A stretch of DNA of 14,858 bases from Lentisphaerota bacterium (GCA_012800565.1 JAAZIZ010000077.1:1-14858), one strand, 5' to 3'; positions 1 through 7,293 are shown, numbered from the stretch's first letter. The notes: a model not told the origin generated them from the sequence alone. Made by a program: numbers and translations.

Positions 1-1
1 G

Positions 2-3000
2 GTGATGCAGTTCTACGTGAACGACGCCTCAACGGTGAACGACGAATGGTGCACAGCCATCGGCGACGACTCCAATGACGGCTTGAGTCCTGCGACCCCC
101 ATGGCGAGCGTGCAGGCCGTGCTGGATACGTACAACTTCGGACCTGGTGATGTACTTCACATTGATACGGGGACCTACGACTTGAGTACGGGAATTGTGA
201 TAAACTCGGGGGACAAAACCGGTATTACCCTCCTCGGAGCTGCAACTGGCGTCGTCTTTAACGGCATTCCCACCAAGACCATCCTTGAGATTATAGGAGT
301 TAACGCTCTGAGGATCCAGAATCTGACTCTGATGAACGGTTTGGTGGGAATCTCACTTCGTAATTCTGACCAATGCGTCATTGACCATATAAGCATTGTC
401 GGAATGGCCTATAGCGGAATCAGTATAAAAAACGACTCAGATAACACGTTACTGACAAACGTTGAGTGCTCAGATAATGGAGGTCACGGCATAAGCATCG
501 AAAGTGACGGCGGCAGTTCAGGAGATTCGGCAGGCACCAAGATCGTACTCTCTCGGCTGATCCGAAACGGTAACTCTGGTGTTTCATGTAGTTGGAGTAC
601 GCCACTTACAGTTGAGAACACGGTTGTCGCATGGAATGGTTTTGGCTCCCAAGGATTTGGCTGGGGTGGAATTGATCTCAACGGGTTCGGGACGAGCATT
701 CTTCGGAATAATACCATTGCCTTTAACAATAACGAACAGATCACCAAGGGGGGAATCTACGGCGACATTTCTCTCATCAACAATATCGTTGTGGCGTCAG
801 GCCCAGTGGCAACGTGCTATTACCAATATCTGCCTCCATCCTATGGCTACAGTGCTGACTACAACTGCTTCCATGCCGTGAACGGTGCAACGGTAGCCGA
901 AGCATATGAGGGTGTAGTCGCTACCACGCTGGACGATTGGCGAACGCTTACCGGAAACGACATCAATAGCATCTCCGCTGACCCGCTATTCGCCGACATC
1001 GATCTGGACGACTTCCACTTGCGGAGTCCAGCAGGCCGATTTACTAAGGGAGGAATATGGGTCGTTGACGCGGAACGAAGCCCGTGCATTGATCTGGGGA
1101 ACCCGGCCTCCAGTTTTGCGGATGAGCCGTCCCCCAATGGTGGTCGTGCGAATGTCGGTGCGTATGGCGGCACTGAGCAAGCTTCCAAGAGTACCGGGAC
1201 TCCCTTTATCAACACCACCAGCAACTCGTCCGGCAATGTAAGGGGCAAAGTAACACTGAGGTGGATTTACGGGGGAATTTCAGCAGAAGAAAATGCACAC
1301 ATTGAATACTCTACCGATGCAGGACGTACCTGGGAAACATTGGCAGAAGCTGTGCCGCTGTCTGCGGGTTTCTTCCTTTGGGACACCAGTGCAGTCCCAA
1401 TTGATTCGCCAGTCGTCCTATGGCGGATTTCCTTAGACAGCGATCCCAGTGTGTCGGACGTATCAGACAACTTGTTCGCACTTCGAAATCACGGAACACC
1501 GTTTACCTTTTACGTTAACGATGGAGATACAGCCGGCGACATGTATTGCTCTGCGGCTGGTCATTCAGAGAACCTTGGAGTCACCCCTGATCGCCCCATG
1601 ATTGATCCGCAAGCTGTGTTCGATACTTATGACCTCGAACCAGGAGACACCGTTCTATTGGATCGAGGTAGATATGATCTCACTGATACACTGTGGATTG
1701 GTTCTTCAGACGGAGGAGCCGAGGGGAATCCCGTAATCGTTCAGGGCGCGACAAATGCTCGCGTGGGGCAGCGAACGGTTATCCAATGCACGGGTACCCA
1801 GTCGGAAATCATTCGCCTGGACCACGCCGATCATGTCGAGTTGAGATCTCTCGACTTCGATGCAGCTGGAATAAATCGCGACGGTGTTTTGGTAAATGCT
1901 GACAATGCGCACCTTCACGGATGCTCTGTTCTAAATGCCCAAATGAAAGGTATAGAACTCGCTTACGCCGACCAGACGATCATTGAGAACTGCATTGTTT
2001 CGGGGCACGGCACAGGGATTGATATATCGGAGACCGATGGCGTGGTTCTCATGAACTCAACCGTAGTTTCCAGTTCAGGCAATGCGGTATGGATAAGTGC
2101 ATCCTACTACGATACGAGTCTTGACTGCCGAAATAACATCCTTATGGTAAGCGGGGTGGGGCGTGCCTGCGTGCAAATCTACGAGTTACATTGGCTTGAT
2201 CGAACGTCATACTCCGGTGACCACAACCTATTATTTGCGGATGACGGCGCGACGATCGGTCCTTTATGGGCTAATACCGACAACCTGGCGCAGTGGCAGA
2301 CCTTTTCCGGTCAGGACGCGAATAGCTTGTCTGAAGACCCGTTTCTCGCCTATCCCGCCGGAGGAGATTTTCACCTGTTGCCAAACTCACCGTGCCGGGA
2401 TGCGGGCGACAATTCGGTTGTTGCTCAGGATGCGGTCGATATTGACGGTGAGGCCAGAATTGCTGGGTCGGCGGTTGATATTGGTGCTGACGAATTTTTC
2501 GATGGCCCTGAAATCGCTGTTCACAATGGCGAAACAACGGCGGCGGAACAAATCATGGATGAACAGGCAGCGGCCATTGATTTCGGATACGTGGTGCCGG
2601 GTGGGGAGAGTTCTACGCAGACGTTCACAATCGCCAACTATGGCACGGAAGATCTACAAGGGCTTGTGGTGAGCATCGATGGTATCCACGCAGATGACTT
2701 CACCGTAGCTCAGCCAACATCAGCAACTCTGGTTGCCGGCGGGAAGGTAACGTTCACAGTGACGTTTACAGCCGGAGGGTTGGGTTCACGAATTGCAGTC
2801 GTCCACATTGCCAACAACGATACCGATGAAGACCCGTTTGACTTCGACGTTGTCGGATTTGGCGCAACCGGGGAGGAAGCAACCGTTGACCATTTTGCGT
2901 GGGCTGCTATTGCCTCCCCGCAGACAGCCGGCGTGCCTTTCGCCGTTGAACTGGTAGCCTGCAATGCGGCTGGTGGATGGATAGCGACTTACGCAGCGGA

Positions 3001-4570
3001 AGTCAATCTGACTGCAATGGGAGACAATGGTGCCTTGCCGCTGATGCCCGAGACTATCAACCTGCTGAATGGTCGCTGGTTTGGAGACGTCACCGTCAAT
3101 GCCGCTGGCACCGGCGTGGCCTTGACGGCTGACGACGGCGCTGGACACATCGGCGAGAGCACCACTTTCGACGTTCTCAAACACGACCAGATGGTCGTGT
3201 TTGACCCACTGCCAGTCAAGATGTACGGCGATAATCCATTCTCGGTTTCTGCAACCGCCTCATCCGGCCTGCCGGTTACACTGGCCAGCAACAACGAGGC
3301 CGTGGTAACCGTGACCCAGGCTGACGGCGATGCGTGGACGGCAACCATCCGCGGCGCAGGCACAGCCACCATCACCGCCTCGCAGCCCGGAGACGGCAAC
3401 TGGAATGCCGCAGCAGCTGTGGAACAAGAGTTGGTTGTCCAAACCAGACCCCTTGCGGTCACCCCTGCGGCTGGACAATCGAAGGTATTTGGAACGGCTG
3501 ATCCGGTGTTTGCTTACGAATATGACGGCGCTGTTGAAAGTGAAACGCCATCGTGCACCGGCGCATTGGCCCGTACTGAAGGCGAAGCCGTCGGAACGTA
3601 TAAGATTACCCAAGGCAATCTGGGTTTGGCCGACAATGGCGCCTTCCTGGCCGCCAATTACACCCTGGCTTTCACCGAAGGCGTGACCTTTGCGATTACC
3701 GATGGCACGGTGATGTGGCTGACCGTCACTCCTGACAATATGGAAAATCCAATTACCCTTGTCTTCGGAGAAACCGAGACGGCAGCTCTGGAAGAGGATG
3801 CCTTTGATATCGCGGCCATTCCCGGGCAAGGTACAAGTCTTTGCAGCTTACCCATGTCTGCTTCCGGCAATCGTCATCTATCACGCGATTTCAGGCCGTT
3901 CTCTGGCGAAAACGGCATCACCCGCTGGCGACTCGTAATCGCTGAGCCGGGCCTCTTGGGCTGGGACATCAGCGCCGCACTGCCGGAACGGCAGCTTTAT
4001 CTGCAACAGATTATCGACGAACAACCCGTTGGCTATTCCATTGACATGCGGGTAACGTCGTCGGTAACAGTCACTGGCGGTTCGGTCTATGAAATAGCCT
4101 ATGCTCCCATAACTGAAGCGACCATCACCTTGAAGAACGGATGGAATTTTATTGGTTGTCCGGTCATGTCCACACAATCCGAAAGGGAGTTGTTTGACAG
4201 TCTCATTCATTCCTCTGACGACCAGAAAGTTCTTTGGCATTGGAGAAATGGCATTTATAAGATTTGGCCGGAAAATGAACCGTTACGTCCTGAAATTGGT
4301 TACTTTGTCTATAGCCATGATCAAGACAGAACCATTTCCGTCACCGGGATCAGAGCGGATGCTGTTATGTTGCTTCAACCAGGATGGAATCTCGTCAGTC
4401 CACCGAGTGACTGCGCGATACCAGCAGCAGAGGGTATTGTCAGCCGGGCATGGCATTTGCATGACAGCACATACCAGTTTGTAGTTTCGGGAGGCACCCT
4501 GAAAGCAGGCTGCTACTACTGGATTTTTGTCAACGCGAGCGAACCGGTCATGGTGATTTTTGCCAACTGA
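2..4570 (+). CDS. Large mosaic surface/secreted protein with two beta-helix cassettes (5'-partial)
   Basis: The reading frame is open from the left edge, so the 1522 residues seen are probably the C-terminal part of a longer protein. Residue numbers start at the GTG at position 2. Cassette 1 (about 3-395) and cassette 2 (about 503-833) each open with FYVND, then short beta-helix rungs rich in N, G and I/V, and close with a choice-of-anchor Q-like tail (DPLFAD...DFHL...SPCID, and GDFHLLPNSPCRDAGD). Between them (about 396-500) is a beta domain with STDAGRTWE and WDTS, resembling sialidase/FN3-type repeats. Next come a choice-of-anchor D (ASPM/Hydin-like) domain (about 834-957, DFGYVVPGG...TFTIANYG), a beta domain with SPQTAGVPF (about 960-1060), an Ig-like domain (about 1061-1146), an MBG-like domain (about 1148-1232), an unassigned stretch, and twin C-terminal modules (LKNGWNFIGCP near 1377, LQPGWNLVSPP near 1457). 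Such proteins are exported and often bind or cut polysaccharide. No catalytic residues are assigned here. No C-terminal membrane anchor or PEP-CTERM-like tail is visible. Confidence 0.85.
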   Translation: MMQFYVNDASTVNDEWCTAIGDDSNDGLSPATPMASVQAVLDTYNFGPGDVLHIDTGTYDLSTGIVINSGDKTGITLLGAATGVVFNGIPTKTILEIIGVNALRIQNLTLMNGLVGISLRNSDQCVIDHISIVGMAYSGISIKNDSDNTLLTNVECSDNGGHGISIESDGGSSGDSAGTKIVLSRLIRNGNSGVSCSWSTPLTVENTVVAWNGFGSQGFGWGGIDLNGFGTSILRNNTIAFNNNEQITKGGIYGDISLINNIVVASGPVATCYYQYLPPSYGYSADYNCFHAVNGATVAEAYEGVVATTLDDWRTLTGNDINSISADPLFADIDLDDFHLRSPAGRFTKGGIWVVDAERSPCIDLGNPASSFADEPSPNGGRANVGAYGGTEQASKSTGTPFINTTSNSSGNVRGKVTLRWIYGGISAEENAHIEYSTDAGRTWETLAEAVPLSAGFFLWDTSAVPIDSPVVLWRISLDSDPSVSDVSDNLFALRNHGTPFTFYVNDGDTAGDMYCSAAGHSENLGVTPDRPMIDPQAVFDTYDLEPGDTVLLDRGRYDLTDTLWIGSSDGGAEGNPVIVQGATNARVGQRTVIQCTGTQSEIIRLDHADHVELRSLDFDAAGINRDGVLVNADNAHLHGCSVLNAQMKGIELAYADQTIIENCIVSGHGTGIDISETDGVVLMNSTVVSSSGNAVWISASYYDTSLDCRNNILMVSGVGRACVQIYELHWLDRTSYSGDHNLLFADDGATIGPLWANTDNLAQWQTFSGQDANSLSEDPFLAYPAGGDFHLLPNSPCRDAGDNSVVAQDAVDIDGEARIAGSAVDIGADEFFDGPEIAVHNGETTAAEQIMDEQAAAIDFGYVVPGGESSTQTFTIANYGTEDLQGLVVSIDGIHADDFTVAQPTSATLVAGGKVTFTVTFTAGGLGSRIAVVHIANNDTDEDPFDFDVVGFGATGEEATVDHFAWAAIASPQTAGVPFAVELVACNAAGGWIATYAAEVNLTAMGDNGALPLMPETINLLNGRWFGDVTVNAAGTGVALTADDGAGHIGESTTFDVLKHDQMVVFDPLPVKMYGDNPFSVSATASSGLPVTLASNNEAVVTVTQADGDAWTATIRGAGTATITASQPGDGNWNAAAAVEQELVVQTRPLAVTPAAGQSKVFGTADPVFAYEYDGAVESETPSCTGALARTEGEAVGTYKITQGNLGLADNGAFLAANYTLAFTEGVTFAITDGTVMWLTVTPDNMENPITLVFGETETAALEEDAFDIAAIPGQGTSLCSLPMSASGNRHLSRDFRPFSGENGITRWRLVIAEPGLLGWDISAALPERQLYLQQIIDEQPVGYSIDMRVTSSVTVTGGSVYEIAYAPITEATITLKNGWNFIGCPVMSTQSERELFDSLIHSSDDQKVLWHWRNGIYKIWPENEPLRPEIGYFVYSHDQDRTISVTGIRADAVMLLQPGWNLVSPPSDCAIPAAEGIVSRAWHLHDSTYQFVVSGGTLKAGCYYWIFVNASEPVMVIFAN
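1502..2500 (+). repeat. Second copy of intragenic FYVND/beta-helix cassette
   Basis: At protein level this segment repeats the layout of positions 8-1190. Both copies start with FYVND, have a cysteine about 10-13 residues later (EWC in copy 1, MYC in copy 2), then a P-D/A-R/T-P-M motif, VQAVLDTYNFGPGD in copy 1 against PQAVFDTYDLEPGD in copy 2, and a G-x-YDL motif. The copies diverge strongly at DNA level, so this is an old duplication, not recent slippage. The coordinates cover the second copy only. Confidence 0.75.
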
Positions 4571-4693
4571 GTATTTGTTAGAAGGGACTGTAATGCAGAA
4601 CGAAAAGTGGGAATGTGCAAAATCTGGTGATGGGAGTTAACCCGTACCTTTCATTTTAGGTATCCATAAATTTCCAAATAAAACACATGTTTT

Positions 4694-4723
4694 TTGTTGT
4701 TAGTTGTTAAGGGATTGTATAAT
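4694..4723 (+). promoter_or_regulatory. Possible sigma70-type promoter
   Basis: A perfect TATAAT (4718-4723) lies 18 bases after TTGTTG (4694-4699), within an AT-rich stretch. The -35 match is weak (3 of 6). If used, transcription would start near 4730, run through the palindrome at 4761-4809 and reach the small ORF at 4914. Confidence 0.4.
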
Positions 4724-4760
4724 GTTTCAATCCTCTTTTTTGCCTTATATTATGGTAACC

Positions 4761-4809
4761 TACCCCAACTTTCGCACGAAAAAACTTTTTTCGTGCGAAA
4801 GTTGGGGTA
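4761..4809. repeat. Perfect 49-nt palindrome (24-bp arms, 1-nt centre)
   Basis: The left arm at 4761-4784 (TACCCCAACTTTCGCACGAA then AAAA) is the exact reverse complement of the right arm at 4786-4809, around a single C at 4785. Transcribed RNA from either strand would fold into a very stable hairpin with an A-tract and a T-tract at the tip. It is not a standard intrinsic terminator, because the outer end of the stem is GGGGTA with no U-run after it. It could be a bidirectional stop, a protein-binding palindrome, a processing site or a mobile-element relic. Confidence 0.85.
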
Positions 4810-4913
4810 AGGCTGATTCCGTGTGCGCCCTCCCAAAAAGAGACACCTTTATCCAACCAGAAAAAACAACAGGAATTTAAAAGGAGCAGAAAGCAACAGA
4901 GGGACAGATCAAG

Positions 4914-5066
4914 ATGATTAACAGCAGCATTGTTCTGAGAATGAATAAAATTGTCCAGGACATTTGTCGAGAGAATAACGTTTCCTCAGTAAGTGAACTA
5001 ACTTATTCGCAGATCAATAAAATCAAACAGGAATTTGATGATTATCTGAAAAACAGAGAGCTCTAA
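4914..5066 (+). CDS. Possible small protein, 50 aa, unknown function
   Basis: The ORF runs from ATG (4914) to TAA (5064-5066). A purine-rich GAGGGA (4899-4904) sits about 9 bases before the ATG and can serve as ribosome binding site; an in-frame stop at 4878-4880 leaves no other ATG start upstream. The protein begins MINSSIVLRMNKIVQDICRE and ends YLKNREL. It is hydrophilic, charged, without signal peptide or membrane segment, and looks largely alpha-helical, such as a helix pair. I recognise no family. An intrinsic terminator 66 bases downstream and a possible promoter upstream would make it a single-gene unit. Its AT-rich composition differs from the neighbouring genes. It could also be a chance ORF or a remnant. 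Confidence 0.45.
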   Translation: MINSSIVLRMNKIVQDICRENNVSSVSELTYSQINKIKQEFDDYLKNREL

Positions 5067-5126
5067 GTCATAAGTCATTGATACAAGGAACTTATACCAT
5101 ACCGCGTTCAGGCTAAAGATTTTGTG

Positions 5127-5182
5127 AAAACGGGACTGGATTTTGCAGCAGGCAAAATTCAGTTCCCTTTTGTCCTTTCTTT
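5127..5182 (+). terminator. Strong intrinsic terminator after small ORF
   Basis: The stem GGGACTGGATTTTGC (5132-5146) pairs with GCAAAATTCAGTTCCC (5152-5167), with one bulged T, one G-T pair and a 5-nt loop AGCAG. It is followed by TTTTGTCCTTTCTTT on the + strand. AAAA just before the stem can extend the pairing, and could give some activity on the other strand. Confidence 0.75.
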
Positions 5183-5271
5183 CATGACGCTTCCCGCAAT
5201 CCCCCTTTATTCCCTCTTTTAGGTATTATACAGTGCGAAAACAGGCGAAGACAGCAATCAGCCACCGGCTA

Positions 5272-5307
5272 TAAAAAAGCCTCTAATCCGTTAAAGATTA
5301 GAGGCTT
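5272..5307 (-). terminator. Intrinsic terminator of the tRNA gene
   Basis: Read on the - strand, AGCCTCTAATC and GATTAGAGGCT form a perfect 11-bp stem (+ strand 5278-5288 and 5296-5306) with a 7-nt loop, followed at once by a run of T (AAAAAA at about 5272-5277 on the + strand). It lies about 7 bases past the CCA end of the tRNA, so the tRNA is a single-gene transcript. Confidence 0.88.
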
Positions 5308-5313
5308 AAAATT

Positions 5314-5390
5314 TGGTGGGCCCAGCTGGACTTGAACCAGCGACCCGGTGATTATGAGTCACCTGCTCTAACCGACTGAGCTATGGGCCC
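5314..5390 (-). tRNA. tRNA with CAU anticodon, best read as tRNA-Ile2 (lysidine type)
   Basis: A full 77-nt cloverleaf with encoded CCA. Acceptor GGGCCCA pairs with TGGGCCC, and the discriminator base is A. The anticodon stem GGTGA/TCACC frames the loop CTCATAA, giving anticodon CAT. The T arm reads GCTGGTTCAAGTCCAGC. CAU tRNAs can be initiator Met, elongator Met or Ile2. The acceptor starts with a normal G1-C72 pair, against an initiator. Positions 4 and 5 are both C, as in E. coli tRNA-Ile2, whose C4-G69 and C5-G68 pairs help TilS recognition; E. coli elongator Met has U4 and A5. The variable and T-arm sequence also closely resembles E. coli tRNA-Ile2 as I remember it. The tRNA call is near certain; the Ile2 identity is inferred. 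Confidence 0.93.
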
Positions 5391-5399
5391 GGCAGTCTT

Positions 5400-5429
5400 A
5401 AAATATGTCACTTCTGGCGAAAAAGTCAA
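5400..5429 (-). promoter_or_regulatory. tRNA promoter, sigma70-type
   Basis: On the - strand, TTGACT (+ strand 5424-5429) and TATTTT (5400-5405) are separated by 18 bases. The -10 box ends about 10 bases before the first tRNA base at 5390, giving a very short 5' leader. Confidence 0.65.
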
Positions 5430-5540
5430 GTGGAAAGCATGGAAATGATGCTTTTTGGGCAGTTTGGCGGGTATGGGTGCCGGGCAATTTCCAGCGCTGG
5501 TTTCCGTGCTGCTTTCTGGGGGTATTAATGGCCGGCTGAT

Positions 5541-5569
5541 TTGACGAATGGTCTTTTGCGGGATATTAT
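5541..5569 (+). promoter_or_regulatory. Promoter of the CE15-like esterase gene
   Basis: TTGACG (5541-5546) and TATTAT (5564-5569) are separated by exactly 17 bases. Each box differs from the sigma70 consensus by one base. Transcription would start near 5576, giving a leader of about 90 bases before the ATG at 5667. The promoter therefore lies inside the longest possible ORF, which argues against any start upstream of 5667. Confidence 0.7.
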
Positions 5570-5666
5570 ATCAGCAGCGGACAAGCAAGGGGTCGCAATG
5601 CGTAGATGCCGGGGAGATGCGGCTGCAGGAATACCGCCGGCCAAATCGGAAAAAAGGAATCACTGT

Positions 5667-6884
5667 ATGCGTTCACGCGAAGAAATGCTGCAAGCAGTCA
5701 ATTATGATGAGTCGAAAGTTCCGCAGTACGTTATCCCGTCGCCTTTGCAAAAGGCTGACGGCAGTACGGTTCGCGATGCGGCCGAGTGGGTGAATTTTCA
5801 GCGTCCGCGGATATTGGAGCTGTTTCGCCGGGAGGTCTATGGCGCAAGTCTGCCGCGCCCGGACAGTTGCTCGTTTCAGTTGCTTTCCTGCAAATCCGAC
5901 GCATATATGGGACTGGCTACCAGAAAGGAAATCCGGCTGCGGTTCGAGATGGCCGATGGCAAGACCCACAGCGCGGAAATGCTGCTCTATCTGCCCAACC
6001 AGGCGACTGCGCCAGTGCCGGTCTTCCTGGGACTGTGCTTCAAGGGCAACCACGTGACCAGCAGCGAAAAAGATGTGCGCATCACCGGACAGAATTATCC
6101 CGGCAACCAGGACCTCGGCGAGGACAAACGCGGACTGCAGGCCGAGCGCTGGCAGTTCCCCGAGGTGCTGAAACGCGGCTACGCGGCAGCCACGCTCTGC
6201 TATCACGATTTTTTCCCGGACCACGTTGACGGCTGGCAGCGCAGTGCGCTGTCGCTGTTTTATGCTCAACCGGACAGTCCCGAGGTACGGGCCAAGCATA
6301 CTGCCATCGGGGTCTGGGCCTGGGGCCTGAGCCGGGCTCTGGATTGCCTGGAGGCTGAGCCCGGGATCGACGCCCGCCGGGTGGCGGTGCATGGCCATTC
6401 GCGGCTGGGCAAGACTGCGCTGTGGGCGGGTGCGCAGGACCCTCGCTTCCGGCTGGTGATCTCCAATGATTCCGGGTGCTGCGGCGCGGCGCTGTCCAAG
6501 CGCTATTTCGGCGAGAATCTGGAGGTTATTGTAAACGTCTTCCCGCATTGGTTCGTGACTTCGTTCGCGCAGTACGCCCGGCGTGAAGCAGAGCTGCCTT
6601 TTGATCAGAATTTCCTGATTTCATTGCAGGCGCCACGGGCAGTCTGCATCGCCAGCGCCAGCGAGGACCTCTGGGCTGATCCCCGGGGTGAATTCCTGTC
6701 CGGCGCTTATGCCGGCGAAGTGTATCGACTGTTTGGCGCAGACTCATACAGTCCGACGCAGATGCCGGCACCCGGCGGACGGTTGAGCGGCCTGGTCAGC
6801 TATCATCTCCGGGCCGGGAAGCATGATCAGACCGGAGAAGACTGGCAGCATTACCTGGAACTGGCAGACCGCTTTCTTAAATGA
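5667..6884 (+). CDS. CE15-family (glucuronoyl esterase-like) alpha/beta hydrolase
   Basis: The predicted protein has 405 residues. The ATG at 5667 is chosen because AAGGA (5654-5658) lies at a good distance, a strong promoter sits at 5541-5569, and the frame further upstream codes for unfamily-like sequence. The nucleophile elbow GHSRLGK has Ser245. It is followed by SNDSGCCGAALSKRYFGE and FPHWF, then SASEDLWADPRGEF (acidic residues E333/D334), and a C-terminal YHLRAGKHD with His386 as likely catalytic base. These are the diagnostic blocks of bacterial CE15 proteins. Characterised CE15 enzymes cleave the ester between 4-O-methyl-glucuronic acid on xylan and lignin alcohols. No signal peptide is visible, so this copy is probably cytoplasmic and may act on small imported uronate esters; that is inference. 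The gene appears monocistronic. Confidence 0.85.
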   Translation: MRSREEMLQAVNYDESKVPQYVIPSPLQKADGSTVRDAAEWVNFQRPRILELFRREVYGASLPRPDSCSFQLLSCKSDAYMGLATRKEIRLRFEMADGKTHSAEMLLYLPNQATAPVPVFLGLCFKGNHVTSSEKDVRITGQNYPGNQDLGEDKRGLQAERWQFPEVLKRGYAAATLCYHDFFPDHVDGWQRSALSLFYAQPDSPEVRAKHTAIGVWAWGLSRALDCLEAEPGIDARRVAVHGHSRLGKTALWAGAQDPRFRLVISNDSGCCGAALSKRYFGENLEVIVNVFPHWFVTSFAQYARREAELPFDQNFLISLQAPRAVCIASASEDLWADPRGEFLSGAYAGEVYRLFGADSYSPTQMPAPGGRLSGLVSYHLRAGKHDQTGEDWQHYLELADRFLK

Positions 6885-6970
6885 TCCCGCAGCCACGGCC
6901 GGCTTGGACCTGGCATTTCCTGGCCTGGCAGTGCTGCTGTAATGTCTTTTTTCAAGACTCTGGGGGATGG

Positions 6971-7017
6971 TATGGGACGTATGGGACGTAGGGGACGTAG
7001 GGATGGGACAATGGGAA
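6971..7017 (+). repeat. G-rich 9-bp tandem repeat, potential G-quadruplex
   Basis: Units TATGGGACG (6971-6979), TATGGGACG (6980-6988) and TAGGGGACG (6989-6997) are followed by degenerate TAGGGATGGGACAATGGG. At least six runs of three or more G are separated by loops of 2-6 bases, which meets the usual G3+N1-7 pattern for a quadruplex on the + strand. Confidence 0.8.
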
Positions 7018-7048
7018 AGGCGGCGCATACCGGCGACGGGGTAGTGCC

Positions 7049-7061
7049 GCGCCTCCGGCGC
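7049..7061. repeat. Short GC-rich hairpin GCGCC-TCC-GGCGC
   Basis: A perfect 5-bp inverted repeat with loop TCC. The same word recurs inside the imperfect palindrome at 7153-7179, and a variant GCGCCTCTGGCGC is at 7139-7151, so the element is repeated three times within about 120 bases. Confidence 0.65.
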
Positions 7062-7090
7062 GGGGGATGGTGGGGGTCTGGCTCCGGCCG

Positions 7091-7122
7091 GGGGTTCACA
7101 GCACCTGCGTGCTGTGAACCCC
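7091..7122. repeat. Perfect 14-bp inverted repeat
   Basis: GGGGTTCACAGCAC (7091-7104) and GTGCTGTGAACCCC (7109-7122) are exact reverse complements around the loop CTGC. There is no T-run on either side, so it is not a standard terminator. It could be a REP-like element, a protein-binding site or a transcript 3'-end stabiliser. Confidence 0.8.
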
Positions 7123-7152
7123 AGATAACCTCTGTACTGCGCCTCTGGCGCT

Positions 7153-7179
7153 CCGGTACGCGCCTCCGGCGCATACCGG
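7153..7179. repeat. Imperfect palindrome in the repeat island
   Basis: CCGGTA (7153-7158) and TACCGG (7174-7179) form the outer stem. After one C-A mismatch an inner GCGCC/GGCGC stem closes on the loop TCC. It contains the GCGCCTCCGGCGC word also found at 7049-7061. Confidence 0.65.
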
Positions 7180-7264
7180 AATTCCATTACATCCGCGACA
7201 GGGCAACGTCAGGAGAAAACTGACGCATTACAGTGCTGCTGTGCAAGCAGCGCTGTGCTTGGCC

Positions 7265-7293
7265 TTGGCAGATTGGTCAAACGATATTATATT
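7265..7293 (+). promoter_or_regulatory. Promoter of the XRE-cupin regulator
   Basis: TTGGCA (7265-7270) and TATATT (7288-7293) are 17 bases apart, each one base from the sigma70 consensus. The expected start near 7300 leaves a leader of about 45 bases. No operator could be identified by eye. Confidence 0.6.

Larger units (their letters stand above)
4571..4913. other. AT-rich intergenic region
   Basis: This is 343 bases without a convincing gene between the mosaic protein and the small ORF at 4914. It is clearly more AT-rich than the coding regions around it. It holds a promoter-like sequence (4694-4723) and a perfect palindrome (4761-4809), listed separately. I see no clear intrinsic terminator just after the stop codon at 4570; a 5-bp TACCT/AGGTA inverted repeat near 4645-4663 is too weak to call. 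Confidence 0.6.
6885..7264. other. Repeat- and hairpin-rich intergenic region
   Basis: The spacer between the CE15 gene and the regulator promoter has no convincing gene. It carries a G-rich tandem repeat (6971-7017), three GC-rich hairpins (7049-7061, 7091-7122, 7153-7179) and recurring GCGCCTCCGGCGC-like and GGCGCATACCGG words. I see no standard terminator with a U-run after the stop at 6884. The composition is that of an intergenic repeat island. Confidence 0.65.

Noticed and set aside
4571..5313. Insertion-sequence remnant suggested by the palindrome and AT-rich island
   Set aside because: No transposase fragment, target-site duplication or pair of terminal repeats could be found; the palindrome alone does not support it.
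5541..5666. 42-residue upstream extension of the CE15 protein
   Set aside because: A strong promoter lies at its beginning, the sequence is not family-like, and the ATG at 5667 has a good ribosome binding site.
5673..6548. 291-aa open frame on the - strand
   Set aside because: Antisense to the CE15 gene, with composition typical of shadow frames and no recognisable domain.
6942..7223. 93-aa open frame in the repeat island
   Set aside because: It translates the tandem GGGACG repeats and GC-rich hairpins into G/R-rich sequence, with no ribosome binding site.
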